Source: Turbatrix aceti
Taxonomy: Eukaryota > Nematoda > Chromadorea > Rhabditida > Panagrolaimidae
Assembly: GCA_963969345.1 (NCBI GenBank)
Contig: OZ017769.1
Location: 7,257,725-7,321,724, forward strand
DNA length: 64,000 nt
Direction: 5' to 3'
Position 1 is the first letter of the stretch, and each line of letters opens with the position of its first letter. The notes below the pieces were generated by a model. The model saw nothing but the letters and a program-made list of their open reading frames with translations, ran no database searches and had not been told where the DNA came from. The position numbers and the translations under genes were made by a program. Shown piece by piece: positions 14,401 through 24,666 of this stretch.

Positions 14401-17400
14401 GCTCAACCCAAGTACGAGTGCATCCCGAAGAACTGGGTGTGCGACGGAGAGGTCACCTGTGCAGGTGGCGAGGACGAAGCTGAAGAACTCTGCGGCGCGT
14501 CCAAACGGTCGTGCAACAAGGGCGAGTTCATGTGCGCCAACGGCCACTGCATCCACGAATCCTGGGTCTGCGACAGCGAAAATGACTGCCTCGACGGCTC
14601 CGATGAACACGCCAACTGCACGTACGCCGAGTGCCAGCCGGAGTTCTGGAAGTGCGCTAATCACAAGTGTATTCCCCTTTCGTGGCGCTGCGACGCGTCC
14701 GCCGACTGCGAAGACGGCTCCGACGAACAAAACTGCCCGGCATCGTCCGCTGCTTCTTCTCTCCTTGACGGTCACGTCTGCAGCGAAGGAGAATACGCCT
14801 GTGCTTCTGGAGAATGCATCGACGAGAAAAAGGTCTGCGATCGCGCTTACGACTGCGCAGATCGCTCTGACGAGTCTCCGGACTGTTTCATCAATGAATG
14901 CGCTCGTGCTGAATCTCCGCTCTGTGAACAAAAGTGCACGGATCAACTGATCGGCTACAAATGCGAGTGCTTCGAAGGTTTCAAGCTCGATGTCGAAGAC
15001 GGAAAATCCTGTCATGACATCGACGAATGCGAAGAAGGCAAGAGTCTGTGTTCCCACGGATGCGAGAACAAAATCGGTTCGTACAAGTGCTCATGCGCTG
15101 ACGGATACCTTCTCCACTCCGACCAACGGACATGCAAGCGCATCGAAGCAGAGCCTGCGCCTTACCTCCTCCTGGCCAACAAGCACTACATCCGCAAGAT
15201 CAGCATCGACGGCCAGCGCATGGATCTTGTTGCCTCTGGCTTTGACAACGTCGTCGCGATGGACGTCGATACTGTGGACAACAAGGTTTACCTCATGGAC
15301 AACGGCAAGCTCCGCCTTTATCGCATCGATCTCGACCGTCTGGACCCCTCGCTCTCGATTAGTGATTTCGAGACTGTCGTTCGGCATAATGTTTTCGGCA
15401 CTGAAGGCATCGCTGTGGATTGGGTGGGTCGCAAGCTGTACATGCTGAACCGCCAGGACCGATCGCTCCGTGTCTGCGAGCTGGACGGAAGATTCTGCCG
15501 AACACTCATCCGGGATCGCATCGCCCAGCCCAAGGCCATTGCTATCTACCCAGAAAAGGGCTACCTGTACTACACAGAATGGTCTCTGCAGCCGTACATC
15601 GCCCGCGTGGCCCTCGATGGCTCACCCGAAAAGGCGGACCCCGTCGAGAAACTTGCCGAAAACGACCTCGGATGGCCGAACGCCCTCACCATTGACTACT
15701 ACGCAGATCGTATTTACTGGGGCGATGCTCATCTCAACGAGATCGGCTTCATGGACGCGGACGGCGGAAAGCGGTTCCATATCCCGGCGGAGAGGACGAG
15801 TCACGTTGCTTCCATGGCCGTCTTCGACGACACGCTGTACTGGGCAGACTGGAATCTGAAGGAGATCCTGCGCTGCGACAAGTGGAACGCCAAGAACGAG
15901 ACTATTCTCCAGCGCACGGTTCAGCTGCCCAACGACCTCCGAGTCGTCCACCCGCTCCGCCAGCCACGCACGCCCAACCCGTGTGGCGACAACAACGGCG
16001 GCTGCTCCCACCTTTGCCTGATCGCTGCTGGAGGCAAGAACTTCACCTGTGCGTGCCCCGACCAGTTTATCCTCCTCTCCGATAACAAGACCTGCGAGCC
16101 AAACTGCACGGACCGTCAGTTCGCATGCGGCGGCGATGATGCCAAGTGCATTTCCAAGCTTTGGCGCTGCGATGGAGAGGTGGACTGCGGTGACGGATCC
16201 GACGAGCCGGGACCGGAGATCTGCGGCCCCCGCATCTGCGCGGTCGGCGAGTTCCAGTGTACGAATCACAACTGCACGAGGCCTTTCATGCTTTGTGATG
16301 GAAACGACGACTGCGGAGATGGTTCGGACGAGCAGGACTGCGATAAGCCCTGCGATCCGTGGATGTTCAAGTGCAACAACACGGGCAAGTGTATTCCCAA
16401 GCGCTTCCTCTGCGACGGCGACGACGATTGCGGCGACCGCTCCGACGAGGCTGAAGCTGTGTGCAAGAACCCTGAACGCAACTGTACTGCCGAGGAATTC
16501 AGATGCACGAACCACAAATGTATTTCCAAGGCGTGGCGCTGCGACGGCGACGACGACTGCGGAGACAAATCAGATGAACCCGCCGAATGCGCGAGTGTTG
16601 AATGCCAACGCGGCTGGTCCCGATGCGCGTCATCCTACCGCTGCGTGCCGGACTGGGCGTTCTGCAACGGCCAGGACGACTGCCGCGATGCCTCTGACGA
16701 AGACCAATCCCGCTGCCCTGTCTGCGACCCTGTTGGTGACTTCCAATGTACAACGTCTAAGAAATGTATTCCCAAGCGATGGATGTGCGATGGAGAAAAC
16801 GACTGCGGCGACAACAGTGACGAGACCGCGAGCGACTGCGGCGGCACATCCCGACCCTGCAGCGAATCCGAATTCCGCTGCAACGACGGCCGGTGCATTC
16901 CGTCCGCCAAGGTGTGCGATGGCGTCATCCAGTGCTCCGACGGCCTCGACGAGTCCCAGTGCCATCTCCGCAAGTGCGGCGAGAACATGCGACAGTGCGA
17001 CGACGGCACCTGCATCGCTGAACACAAGTGGTGTGACAGACGCAGAGATTGCTCGAACGCGGCTGACGAGCTCTTCTGCGCCGACCACCCCAACCGCCGG
17101 TCGTGCAGCCCGCATGAGTTTGAGTGCTCCAACTCGGTCTGCATTCCACGCAAGTTCCTCTGCGACGGTGATGACGTGAGTTTTTTGGCGAAAGAAAACA
17201 GGTAAATATGTAATGGACGTTATAATTTTTTAGGACTGCGGAGATCGCTCTGACGAGACCAACGATCAGTGCCGAAGTGCGCAGTGCGAGCCGCCACTTC
17301 GCTTCCGATGCGCTCACTCTCGACTTTGTCTCAACATTCTTCAGGTATGTTTTTCTGCTTGGAGAGGGTCTTGAATCAAAAAAGTGCAATCCAAGCACTT

Positions 17401-19870
17401 TTCTAAAAGTTAAATTGAATCGCGGTCAAAAAAACACGGTGAAACCCGATCGTTTTTGTGTTCCAGCTGCAAAATCCGGGTACCTGTGTTGACCTGAGCC
17501 CGTCAGTCAACTTTTTTTGTTAAAACTCTGCCAGATCCTTTGTTTTCCTTCAAACCCCATTGTTTTAGCTATGCAACGGCTTCAACGATTGCGGCGGCAA
17601 CGATTTCTCTGATGAACACCTCAGCATGTGCTCGTCCTTTTCGGAGTACGGCGACTGCACGAACGAGCAGTTCAAGTGCGCGAACGGACGGTGCATCAAC
17701 GCGACGTCCGCCTGTGACCGTATCGACGATTGCGGCGACGCTAGTGATGAAATTGGATGCTGTAGGTTTTTTTCTCGTTTAAACTGTTTTTACGCAAGTT
17801 ATTCAGTGAAACACGACGGCCGAACGTGCACCTCCAACGGCGACAACGGTGGCTGCAAACACCTGTGCACGGATCTCGAAGGCGGCGGCTTCTACTGCCA
17901 CTGCCGAGACGGCTTCCAGCCCGATCCATCCAATCCCTTCGAGTGCATCGACGTCGACGAGTGCAAGGGCAACAACACGTGCACGCAGCTCTGCGTCAAC
18001 ACGAAGGGCTCGTACCTGTGCAGGTGTCACGAGGACTACGACAACAACGTGGTCGTCGGCGCGATGACCGGCAAAGACTGCCGCGCGAAGGGCGAACCTG
18101 CCAACATCATCGTGGCCGCTAACGACCAACTCGTCCAGCTCGCCATGTCCGGTGGCGGCGGCACAAACCGCAACGCTGCCGCCCACGCAGCTAATGAGGA
18201 ATCCGACATCATTGCCGTCGATTTCGACCCCCGCCGCGAGCTCATGTTCTGGATCGACAGCCTCCACCAGAAGGTTTATCGGTCGGCGCAGCCTTTCGGC
18301 AACCAGTCCCACGAAGGCCAGGCTCTGGATATCGACTTCCGCTCATTGAACGTCGCGCCCGCTGCTCTGGCTGTCGATTACCTCACCGGCAACGTCTTCA
18401 TCGCCACTATCAGCCAAGGCGAAGCAGGCGCCCTCGAACGACGCCGCAAGCGCTTCAGCGAGCCAGTTTCAACCGAAGACACCGGAGCCATCTTTGTTAC
18501 ATCCAACGACGGAAGATACGTGAGAAAGATTGTCTCCGGCCGGCTCCAGATGCCGACTGCCATCGTCACGCTGCCCACTGCCGGCCGAATCTGCTACGCC
18601 GATGCCGGCATCGAAGCCAAGATCGAGTGCGCGGACATGGATGGCGGTCATCGGACCGTCATCGCCCGGCAGTTTGTCTTCTCGCCTACCAGCATGGCTG
18701 TCGACGAAGGCAAGGACAACCGAATCTACTGGGCGGATCCCAAGTATCACAAGGTCGACTCCTGTCTGCCCGACGGCACCCGGCGTCACACTGTCGCCAC
18801 GCACGATCACACCCCCTGGGCCATTGACATCTTTGAAAACCACCTCTACTGGGTGTCGAAGGAGACCAACGACCTCTACGTCCAGGACAAGTTCGGTCGG
18901 GGACGGCTCTACGTTCTCGAATCCGCGTTGCCGGATGTTCATTCAGTCAGAGTGCAGCAACGCTTTGCAAAGGACGTTCGCCGGGCTGTCTCGCCTTGTG
19001 CCGACGCTGCGTGCACGCATCTCTGCGTCGCGCTGCCTGAGAACTCCCACCGCTGCGTCTGTCCGGAGAACTCGACGGTGCTCGCGGACGGCTCCTGCAC
19101 GGCTGCCCGCCTCGACGAAAAGCCTCTGCCAAAGCAGTGCAAGTGCCAGAACGGCGGAAAGTGTCTTCTGGACGGCACCTGCGACTGCGGAGACATGGAG
19201 GGCGAATTCTGCCAGAAGGGCTCCACCGTGTCGAGGCAGCTCATCGGTCGCCTCAGCAGCGGAGGACTCTTCGCGATGCTGCTCATGCTCGTCTTCCTGC
19301 TCTGCCTCGGCGTTCTCGCCTTCGCAGCGGTTATCATGTACCGCCGCAACGCGCTCGCCTACAAGAAGAACGACTTTGGCGATGGCAGCGTGTCTTTCAG
19401 CGGCAACGTCATCTCCTTTTCTAATCCCGTGCTGGACGCGAAGGGCGGCGCTGTGACGATGGAGGACATCGATTCTCCCGTCGAGTACAGCATGGCCCAG
19501 CTCTCGGTGGCCCCTGTCAACGAGACCGCCAAGCCCAGCAAAAGCGGAAACGTCGTCACCGAAACCGCTACCACCACCTTTGCAAATCCCGTCTACGAAC
19601 TCGAAAGCACCGCTCCCGGTCCGTCAGGCGTTGTCACCCCTGACATCCCCGAGCGTTCGACCGACAGCCCTGCTCCGGAGCTTTCAACTACCGTAATTGG
19701 TGAGTTTTTGACCCCTGATTTCCCTTAATGACAATTTTATGTTTTCTATTTCAGCGCCACGCTCAGATTTACTCAAACCCGTGATCCCGCCGAGAAAAGG
19801 CGTGGATGCGCCTCCGAAGCCGAACGAAGACAAGGCGCAGCTCGTCTTTGATCAGGTATCCGACGTCTAG
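2414..19870 (+). CDS. LRP2: Megalin-type low-density lipoprotein receptor-related protein (LRP2/LRP1 family), complete
   Basis: Large endocytic receptor of 4783 aa. Coding exons: 2414-2483, 3508-3653, 3710-3755, 5349-5984, 6035-17175, 17234-17344, 17569-17761, 17807-19699 and 19755-19870; all phases agree. The order is signal peptide ([18 protein letters not shown]), then LDL-receptor class A clusters of 6, 8, 10 and 11 repeats. The clusters are separated by EGF modules and YWTD beta-propellers. A transmembrane segment follows at about residues 4602-4625. The roughly 150-residue cytoplasmic tail carries an FANPVYE endocytosis motif (about 4706) and a PVIPPRK proline-rich ligand. The 7-8-10-11 arrangement is that of mammalian megalin, whereas LRP1 has 2-8-10-11, so this is nearer LRP2; length also matches (human 4655). 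A basic RRRKR stretch at about 4326-4330 in the last propeller resembles a furin site, an LRP1-like trait. From the family it should bind lipoproteins and other ligands with Ca2+ at the apical surface and recycle via clathrin adaptors. AATAAA at 20167-20172. Confidence 0.96.
2484..3507 (+). other. LRP intron 1 (1024 nt)
   Basis: The donor is AAA|GTGAGT and the acceptor is ACTTCAG at 3501-3507; the split codon (phase 1) restores the frame into the first LDLa repeat. It is one of the two long introns of the gene and would be the natural place for intronic enhancers. I see no repeat copy or coding exon inside it. Confidence 0.8.
3756..5348 (+). other. LRP intron 3 (1593 nt)
   Basis: The donor is TGCC|GTGAGT and the acceptor is GATTTCAG ending at 5348. 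The intron separates LDLa repeat 1 from repeat 2 of the first cluster. Nothing resembling an additional LDLa repeat (CxxxxFxC ... CDGxxDCxDGSDE pattern) was found inside. The count of six repeats in cluster I therefore stands unless an exon is strongly divergent. Confidence 0.75.
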
Positions 19871-20383
19871 GGGTCCTCTGGCGACAGCTATTCATCGACG
19901 ACTCACAGATTCAGTTATAAAAAGCCACCCATGCCCTTCCACAAGCCTTTCTTTCTTCCTTGGCATTTCTGCTCCCCTCTCGCTTTTTCAGCGCACGATG
20001 GACTCGTCGGTGAATTCGTTGCCTTCTATTTCTTTTTGGCCCCTACCTAGCTCCCCAAAAGCTGTTGATCCCTCTCCCTTGTACTGACTATGCTTGTCTC
20101 TTGTGATCGTCAAGAAACGTGTATTCCCCCGATTGGAATGACTGTTATTATACGCTTCGAAGTTTAAATAAATATATGGAGTTTTATTATAAGTAACATT
20201 CTGCGCTTATGAGTCGATTTAGGATACAAGAAATCGATTGGTGTACTCAGATTTTCTCTAAAAACGTCTGACTTTTTTTGAAATGATTGATTTTCGTATT
20301 TTGCAACAAATCGTTCACAGAAGTCTATAAATGACAAACCAGAAGCCTGTTCTTTCGATACGCGTAAATAATTTAAATTTACT
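19871..20383. other. Convergent 3' ends of the LRP gene and the orphan GPI-protein gene
   Basis: Tail-to-tail interval of about 0.5 kb. A plus-strand AATAAA at 20167-20172 would end the LRP transcript near 20190. A minus-strand AATAAA (TTTATT at 20183-20188 on the plus strand) would end the opposing transcript near 20165. The two predicted mRNAs thus overlap by a few tens of bases at their 3' ends. Confidence 0.6.
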
Positions 20384-21219
20384 TCAGACAAACAAAAAAT
20401 ACACAGTCGCAAAAAGAAGAACAGCTATTTTGGCATCATTTGTGGTTCCTGGTTCAGTATCGTCATCCGGGAGAACGACAACAATCTTCTCCTCCGGCTG
20501 CTTCCACGTCGGCGGCGGTTTCGGCGGCCGTGGTGGTGGTGGTGGTCGCGTCGGCGGCTCCGTTGGCTCCGTTACCGGGGGAGGCTGTGTCGTTGTGGGC
20601 GGGCTGATTCCAAGAACCTCACAAACAACGCCTGTGAAACCCTGCTCTCCATTATAAATGACAAATTTGGTACTATCTTCGACTGAAACATGATTATTTT
20701 TTGAGTTACATGATTATTTTTTGGTAAGGAACCATTATCTTTCTTACATAGCATAAGATTGCCTCCGGGAACATCTTGCTCTATCGAAAACGTTGCATTC
20801 GTAATCAAATAATGATTGTAATCACGCAGCAAACGGGCGTCGTCCAAATAAAGCCCCGTATACAGCACTTTGTCATCGGTAATAACCTTTCCTAAAAATA
20901 AAAAATTTAATAAAGAATAAATAAAAAATGTAAAAAACTCACTGAAAAATTCGATTTGGTTGTCATCAAGTGGCAGAGCTGGACGTGCGTCCTTGCTCCA
21001 TCTTAGGCAAATTTCTTCAACATCCACCATCGTCATCGACTCCTCGCCATCCGATAACTGAAGAGCACACTTGAAGTAGCCGTTAGGTAAATCGAGGCGG
21101 ACCACATCAAAATCAAAATACTTGGGGCAGTCGGGTCCTTCGTACAGTGTTTTGGTCAGTGGAAGAAGCACGAGCACTAGTACGACGAGTAGAAAGCAAC
21201 CAAGAGAAGAACCCCGCAT
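20384..21219 (-). CDS. Orphan secreted protein, probably GPI-anchored, with a proline-rich stem
   Basis: Three coding exons on the minus strand (21219-20943, 20891-20748, 20682-20384) give 239 aa. The introns are 51 nt (GTGAGT...TTTTTAG) and 65 nt (GTAAGA...GTTTCAG). The N-terminus is a clear signal peptide with a Val/Leu-rich core. The ectodomain has few cysteines and potential N-glycosylation at NATF. A Pro/Thr stem follows (PPPPPRPPKPPP), and the last 17 residues are hydrophobic with no cytoplasmic tail, preceded by small residues (GTTND). That combination is typical of a GPI-attachment signal. No domain family is recognised and no function is assigned. It is divergent from PPAN (360 bp between starts) and convergent with the LRP gene. 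Intron 1 is in frame and lacks stops, so an unspliced form would insert a hydrophobic stretch. The exon model is supported by phase and by the sensible C-terminus. Confidence 0.72.
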
Positions 21220-21579
21220 TCTGAGGTCGATACTGATATGAATTGATCGACGGGATTGTCATGCTTTTTATACGAATACCCAAGTTATGCAAATTACTTT
21301 CAGGTAAATTTCACATTTTCTCCTTTCCAATTTTGGAACTTTATTTCATCTTATTTTGTTTCAAGCAATTTTTCTACAAAAAATTCCATTTTTTTCGGTG
21401 CGAAACGCTAAATACAGTGATAGACAAGGCCTGCTTGAAACTTGAGCATGCAACTTTCAATTGAGCACAATTCTGGGTTCCTGGCACGACAATTTTCAGG
21501 CTCGCAATTTTATACCTGCGCGTTTTTGTTTTCCATCAAGTTTGTTTCCCTCTCTTTGAAGTAACACGATTTGGTTGAT
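21220..21579. promoter_or_regulatory. Head-to-head promoter region, orphan GPI-protein gene / PPAN
   Basis: Only 360 bp separate the two divergent start codons (21219 on minus, 21580 on plus), so both promoters must lie here. The interval is AT-rich. I see no clear TATA box. Confidence 0.55.
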
Positions 21580-23206
21580 ATGAAGAAAAAGCGAGCCGGA
21601 AAGGGTCGCGCAGCTAAAAATGCGCAATTGGCACAGACTGGAAGGCTGCCAATGGCCGAAAGAACGAAGCACGATCCGAAATCGGTGAGTTTGACTTTAC
21701 TTTTGCCTTTTTTCTTTCATTGCATGTATTTTTTTTCAGAAGCATCGACGAGAACGGCACTTTGACAACGAGGATGCCGAAGTGGACGCAAAACAGACGG
21801 AGGCGACGCTCTCTGCTGCAGAGCAGGAAATCGCGAAGCAGCCTCATTCTTTCGTTGTCCACACCGGAGACGTCGGAAAGTATGTCAAGCGACTGGAAAG
21901 GGATCTGCGCGACACCATGGCGCCCAATACTGCTGCCAAGCTGAAGGTAAGTCCTGTCGGAGAGTTTTTCAGTCCAGTATCGCGATTTTAGGTGACTCGA
22001 AACAACAACTTCAAAGATTTCGTCGTCAACGCTCCTGCCCTCGGCGTCACCCACATCATGGCTCTTACTCGCTCCGAGCAGGCTGTCAACCTTCGTATGG
22101 TCCGTCTGCCGCAGGGTCCGACTCTGTTTTTCAAGGTCGAGCAGTACTCACTCGCCCGGGACGTCCGAGCTGCGCAGAAGAAGCTCTGCTTCTTCCAGAA
22201 AATGTTCCAGCGACCTGCGCTTCTCGTCACGAACGGATTCAACATTCCTGACCGTCGGGAACTTATTTTCACCAAGACTTTCTTCCAAAACATGTTTCCG
22301 TCTGTGAACATTGATACGGTCAGACTCGCTCACGTGCGCCGCGTCGTCCTCGTCAATTACAACAAGGATACCGACGTCATCGAGTTCAGACATTTGTGAG
22401 TTAATCGTTTACGTTCACATATAATTTATTTCAAGTCTGTATCTTACAGTTCGATCAAAACCGTGCCAACCGGTGTCTCCAAGTCCACGAAGAAAATTAT
22501 CCGCGGCAAAATCCCAAATCTAGCCAAGTACGAGGATATCAGCGAATTTTTCTTAAAGTAAGTTTTTTTTTGCCTGTTTTTTTCTCTATTTTTTATTTTA
22601 AGTCCCGGTCAGCTGAGCGAAACGGAATTCGAAGGAGATCAGCCGGAAGTGACGTTGCCCCAGAATCTGGCTTCTCGGGGATGCGCGGAGGAAACTTCCA
22701 TCAGACTCCGCGTCGCAGAAATCGGACCACGAATGTCGCTCAAACTGGTCAAGATCCAAGAAGGCATCGATGATGGCGAAGTTTTGTACCACGCGTACAT
22801 CAAGAAGACCCCGCAGGAGCTCCAGGAGCTGCGCCAGAAGCTGCCGTTGCTCAAGTGAGTTTTTTGGGCCCATTTTGACTGAGCAGATCAATGTGAATTT
22901 TATTTGTGTTTTTCTAGGAAAAAGAAAACGAGAGAGGAAAAAGCGGTGCAGCACAACGTCATCCGCAAGCTCGCCAGGGCCGCAGAAGAGCAGAAAGTGG
23001 AATCCAAGGAGTTCCGCGAGTACAAGGAGGACCTCATCCGCAAGCAGAAGGCCGTTACCGGAGACTACGGAGAGGAGGAGGACGACGACGATCAGCCGCG
23101 GCGGTCTCAGCAGGAAGACGAGAAAGACGGCGACAAGAAGGCTGCTCCGAAGCGAAAACGGCTTCCTTCTTCGTCCCAGGGCGGAGGAGGCAAGAAAAAA
23201 AAGTGA
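21580..23206 (+). CDS. PPAN: Peter Pan homologue / Suppressor of SWI4 1 (SSF1), Brix-domain ribosome biogenesis factor
   Basis: Six exons (21580-21684, 21740-21946, 21992-22395, 22450-22557, 22603-22854, 22918-23206) encode 454 aa; human PPAN is 473 aa. I chose the ATG at 21580 because it opens a lysine-rich start (MKKKRAGKGR). The Brix domain fills the centre: HSFVVHTGDVG, then TRNNNFKDFV, and the C-terminal RHFSIKTVPTG and YEDISEFF segments, which align with human PPAN around FRHYSIK. Next come RLRVAEIGPRMSLKLVKI, typical of Brix proteins, and a basic and acidic coiled tail ending in GGGKKKK, a probable nucleolar localisation signal. From the family, PPAN binds pre-rRNA with RRS1 and the 5S RNP and is needed for maturation of 27S/32S pre-rRNA to the 60S subunit. 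All five introns are 45-63 nt. Confidence 0.95.
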
Positions 23207-23282
23207 TTCCTCGCGTTTGTTTTTGTTGATTTGTTTTTTTTTCATTGAATTTTTTATTTAAAATATCGTAAAATCAGCGTCA

Positions 23283-23560
23283 GAAAGAGTTTTTTAACTT
23301 GGAAAAAAATTTATCGATTCAAAGAAATGTTTTTTTACTGAAAATGCACAAAAATTACAAAAACGTTGGAAATTTTTAGTATTGATAAAAAAAAGTGGAT
23401 TTTACCCAAAAAAGGTACATTTTCTTCAAAAAAGTTGCGATTTTTCGGAATCGACTTTTTTGAAAAAAAAATGTCGACTCCGACTTTAAATTCTCGACTT
23501 TGGAGTCAAAGTCGGTGGAACGATCGCTGGCCCAAAATACTCGTTTATCCGAAATGCACA
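23283..23560. repeat. Dispersed AT-rich repeat, family R, copy 1
   Basis: This stretch shares a series of blocks, in the same order and orientation, with 27462-27690. The blocks are GATTCAAA, a GAAAATGC.CAAAAA run, AAAACGT.GG, GATTTTACCC followed by A-runs, ATTTTCTT, GCGATT, GACTCCGACT, and AAGTCGGTG near the right end. The copies are clearly related but diverged. No coding capacity. It lies between PPAN and the small coiled-coil gene. Confidence 0.6.
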
Positions 23561-23584
23561 GCAACGGCAAGAAAAAAAAGGAGG

Positions 23585-24007
23585 TTATTTGCTTCTGCTG
23601 CTGCTGCTCGGCCCGGGTTGATCGTCCACGGCCATGGGAATGTCCTGGATGGATTGCTCGTTGTCCTGGTGGAGGCGCAGCATCTCCCGGTGGTACATGA
23701 CGTCTTCGAGTCGCTCGCACTCGTTGGCGAGCTTGCGTTGCGTATCGTACATGCGGACGAGCATCGCACGGAGAGCGCTGCTCTCGGCCTCCAGCTTGCG
23801 CTTCTTCTCCTTCAGATCGGCCTTGACCTTGTCGTGAGCCTGCTGCAGCGCTTTGCCTCTCGCACCTCTCTGACGACGACCACCAACATCGGTGCCGTCG
23901 CCGTCGCCATCACCGACACCGTCGTCGTGGACATCGGCGTCCAATTCGAGGACTTCGGGGGAAGAGAGATCGCTTTGTTTCCTGGAACGCTTTCTTTTCT
24001 TGGCCAT
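23585..24007 (-). CDS. Small Lys-rich coiled-coil protein, function unknown
   Basis: Single-exon frame of 140 aa on the minus strand. It begins MAKKRKRSRKQ, a strong nuclear localisation-type sequence, followed by an Asp/Gly-rich linker. Residues about 58-115 are a charged helix with leucines at heptad-like spacing (LKEKKRKLEAESSALRAML), compatible with a coiled coil. The tail is Ser-rich. A splice acceptor (ATTTTAG) ends only 10 nt before the ATG, so the 5' UTR is nearly all upstream of an intron or replaced by a spliced leader. It lies downstream of CIR1 on the same strand. I recognise no family; bZIP-like dimerisation is possible, but the basic region before the helix is not a canonical bZIP motif. 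Downstream TTTATT near 23251 would give an AATAAA signal. Mid confidence that this is a real gene. Confidence 0.6.
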   Translation of the reverse strand: MAKKRKRSRKQSDLSSPEVLELDADVHDDGVGDGDGDGTDVGGRRQRGARGKALQQAHDKVKADLKEKKRKLEAESSALRAMLVRMYDTQRKLANECERLEDVMYHREMLRLHQDNEQSIQDIPMAVDDQPGPSSSSRSK

Positions 24008-24154
24008 GTTCAGGAGCCTAAAATTTATGGCAAAGCGTTCTACGTGGTCATCGAGAATTCACAAGGGGTGTGGCAGATGATCTTTTTGGAAATTTTATAC
24101 AACTTTGCAAAAGAAAAATTTTCTATAAAAAGTTTTTACCGTAAAAATTACCTG

Positions 24155-24352
24155 CCAGAATAGTTTTTTATGGAGAATCCGAGAAAAATATATAAAACAT
24201 AGGGTTATCAACATAAAAAATGCCGAAAATCGCTTTTAAAAAAATAGGACAATGGCAAAATTTAGTTTGACATTTTTCAAGGCGATAACCCTATATTTTT
24301 TTATTTTTTCAGATTCTCCATCAAAAACTGCGCCGATCAGTATGCATTCTGG
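24155..24352. repeat. Foldback element with imperfect inverted arms
   Basis: The left arm (24155-24209: CCAGAAT, AGTTTTT.ATGGAGAATC, ATAGGGTTATC) is repeated in inverse complement at 24284-24352, around a 74-nt spacer. The inner 11 bp (ATAGGGTTATC / GATAACCCTAT) match perfectly, the GGAGAATC block nearly so. The right arm has an extra insertion between CCAGAAT and AGTTTTT. It looks like a MITE or foldback transposon remnant in the CIR1 / small-gene interval. Confidence 0.6.
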
Positions 24353-24666
24353 TTTTTTTTAAATGCCGTCGTTTTTTTAAAGCCACAACGTTCCAAAAAT
24401 CATCAAAATTGGCAAAAAACGATTTTAGGCGATCGTAAATTTTTAAATTTTACGGTAAAACCTACTTTTTGGCAGTTACATAAAAAATTTCCAAAATATC
24501 ACCTGAAACATTCCAAAAAGGTATAAAACGGCTTCAAACCAGTGCCAAGGAAACCGAAGAAACTTTTGCCCAATTTTATTCGTCATCAAGTACAAACATT
24601 TCAGCATACAACATCAATCGTATCAACAACCCCTCCCCCACGTGGCTGTATGTACATCTTCGGAGC

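Noticed and set aside
23366..24163. 265-codon plus-strand open frame across the small coiled-coil gene
   Set aside because: It crosses the family R repeat and is antisense to the coiled-coil frame. The minus strand has the NLS-like start, coiled coil and acceptor near its ATG, while the plus frame has low-complexity content.
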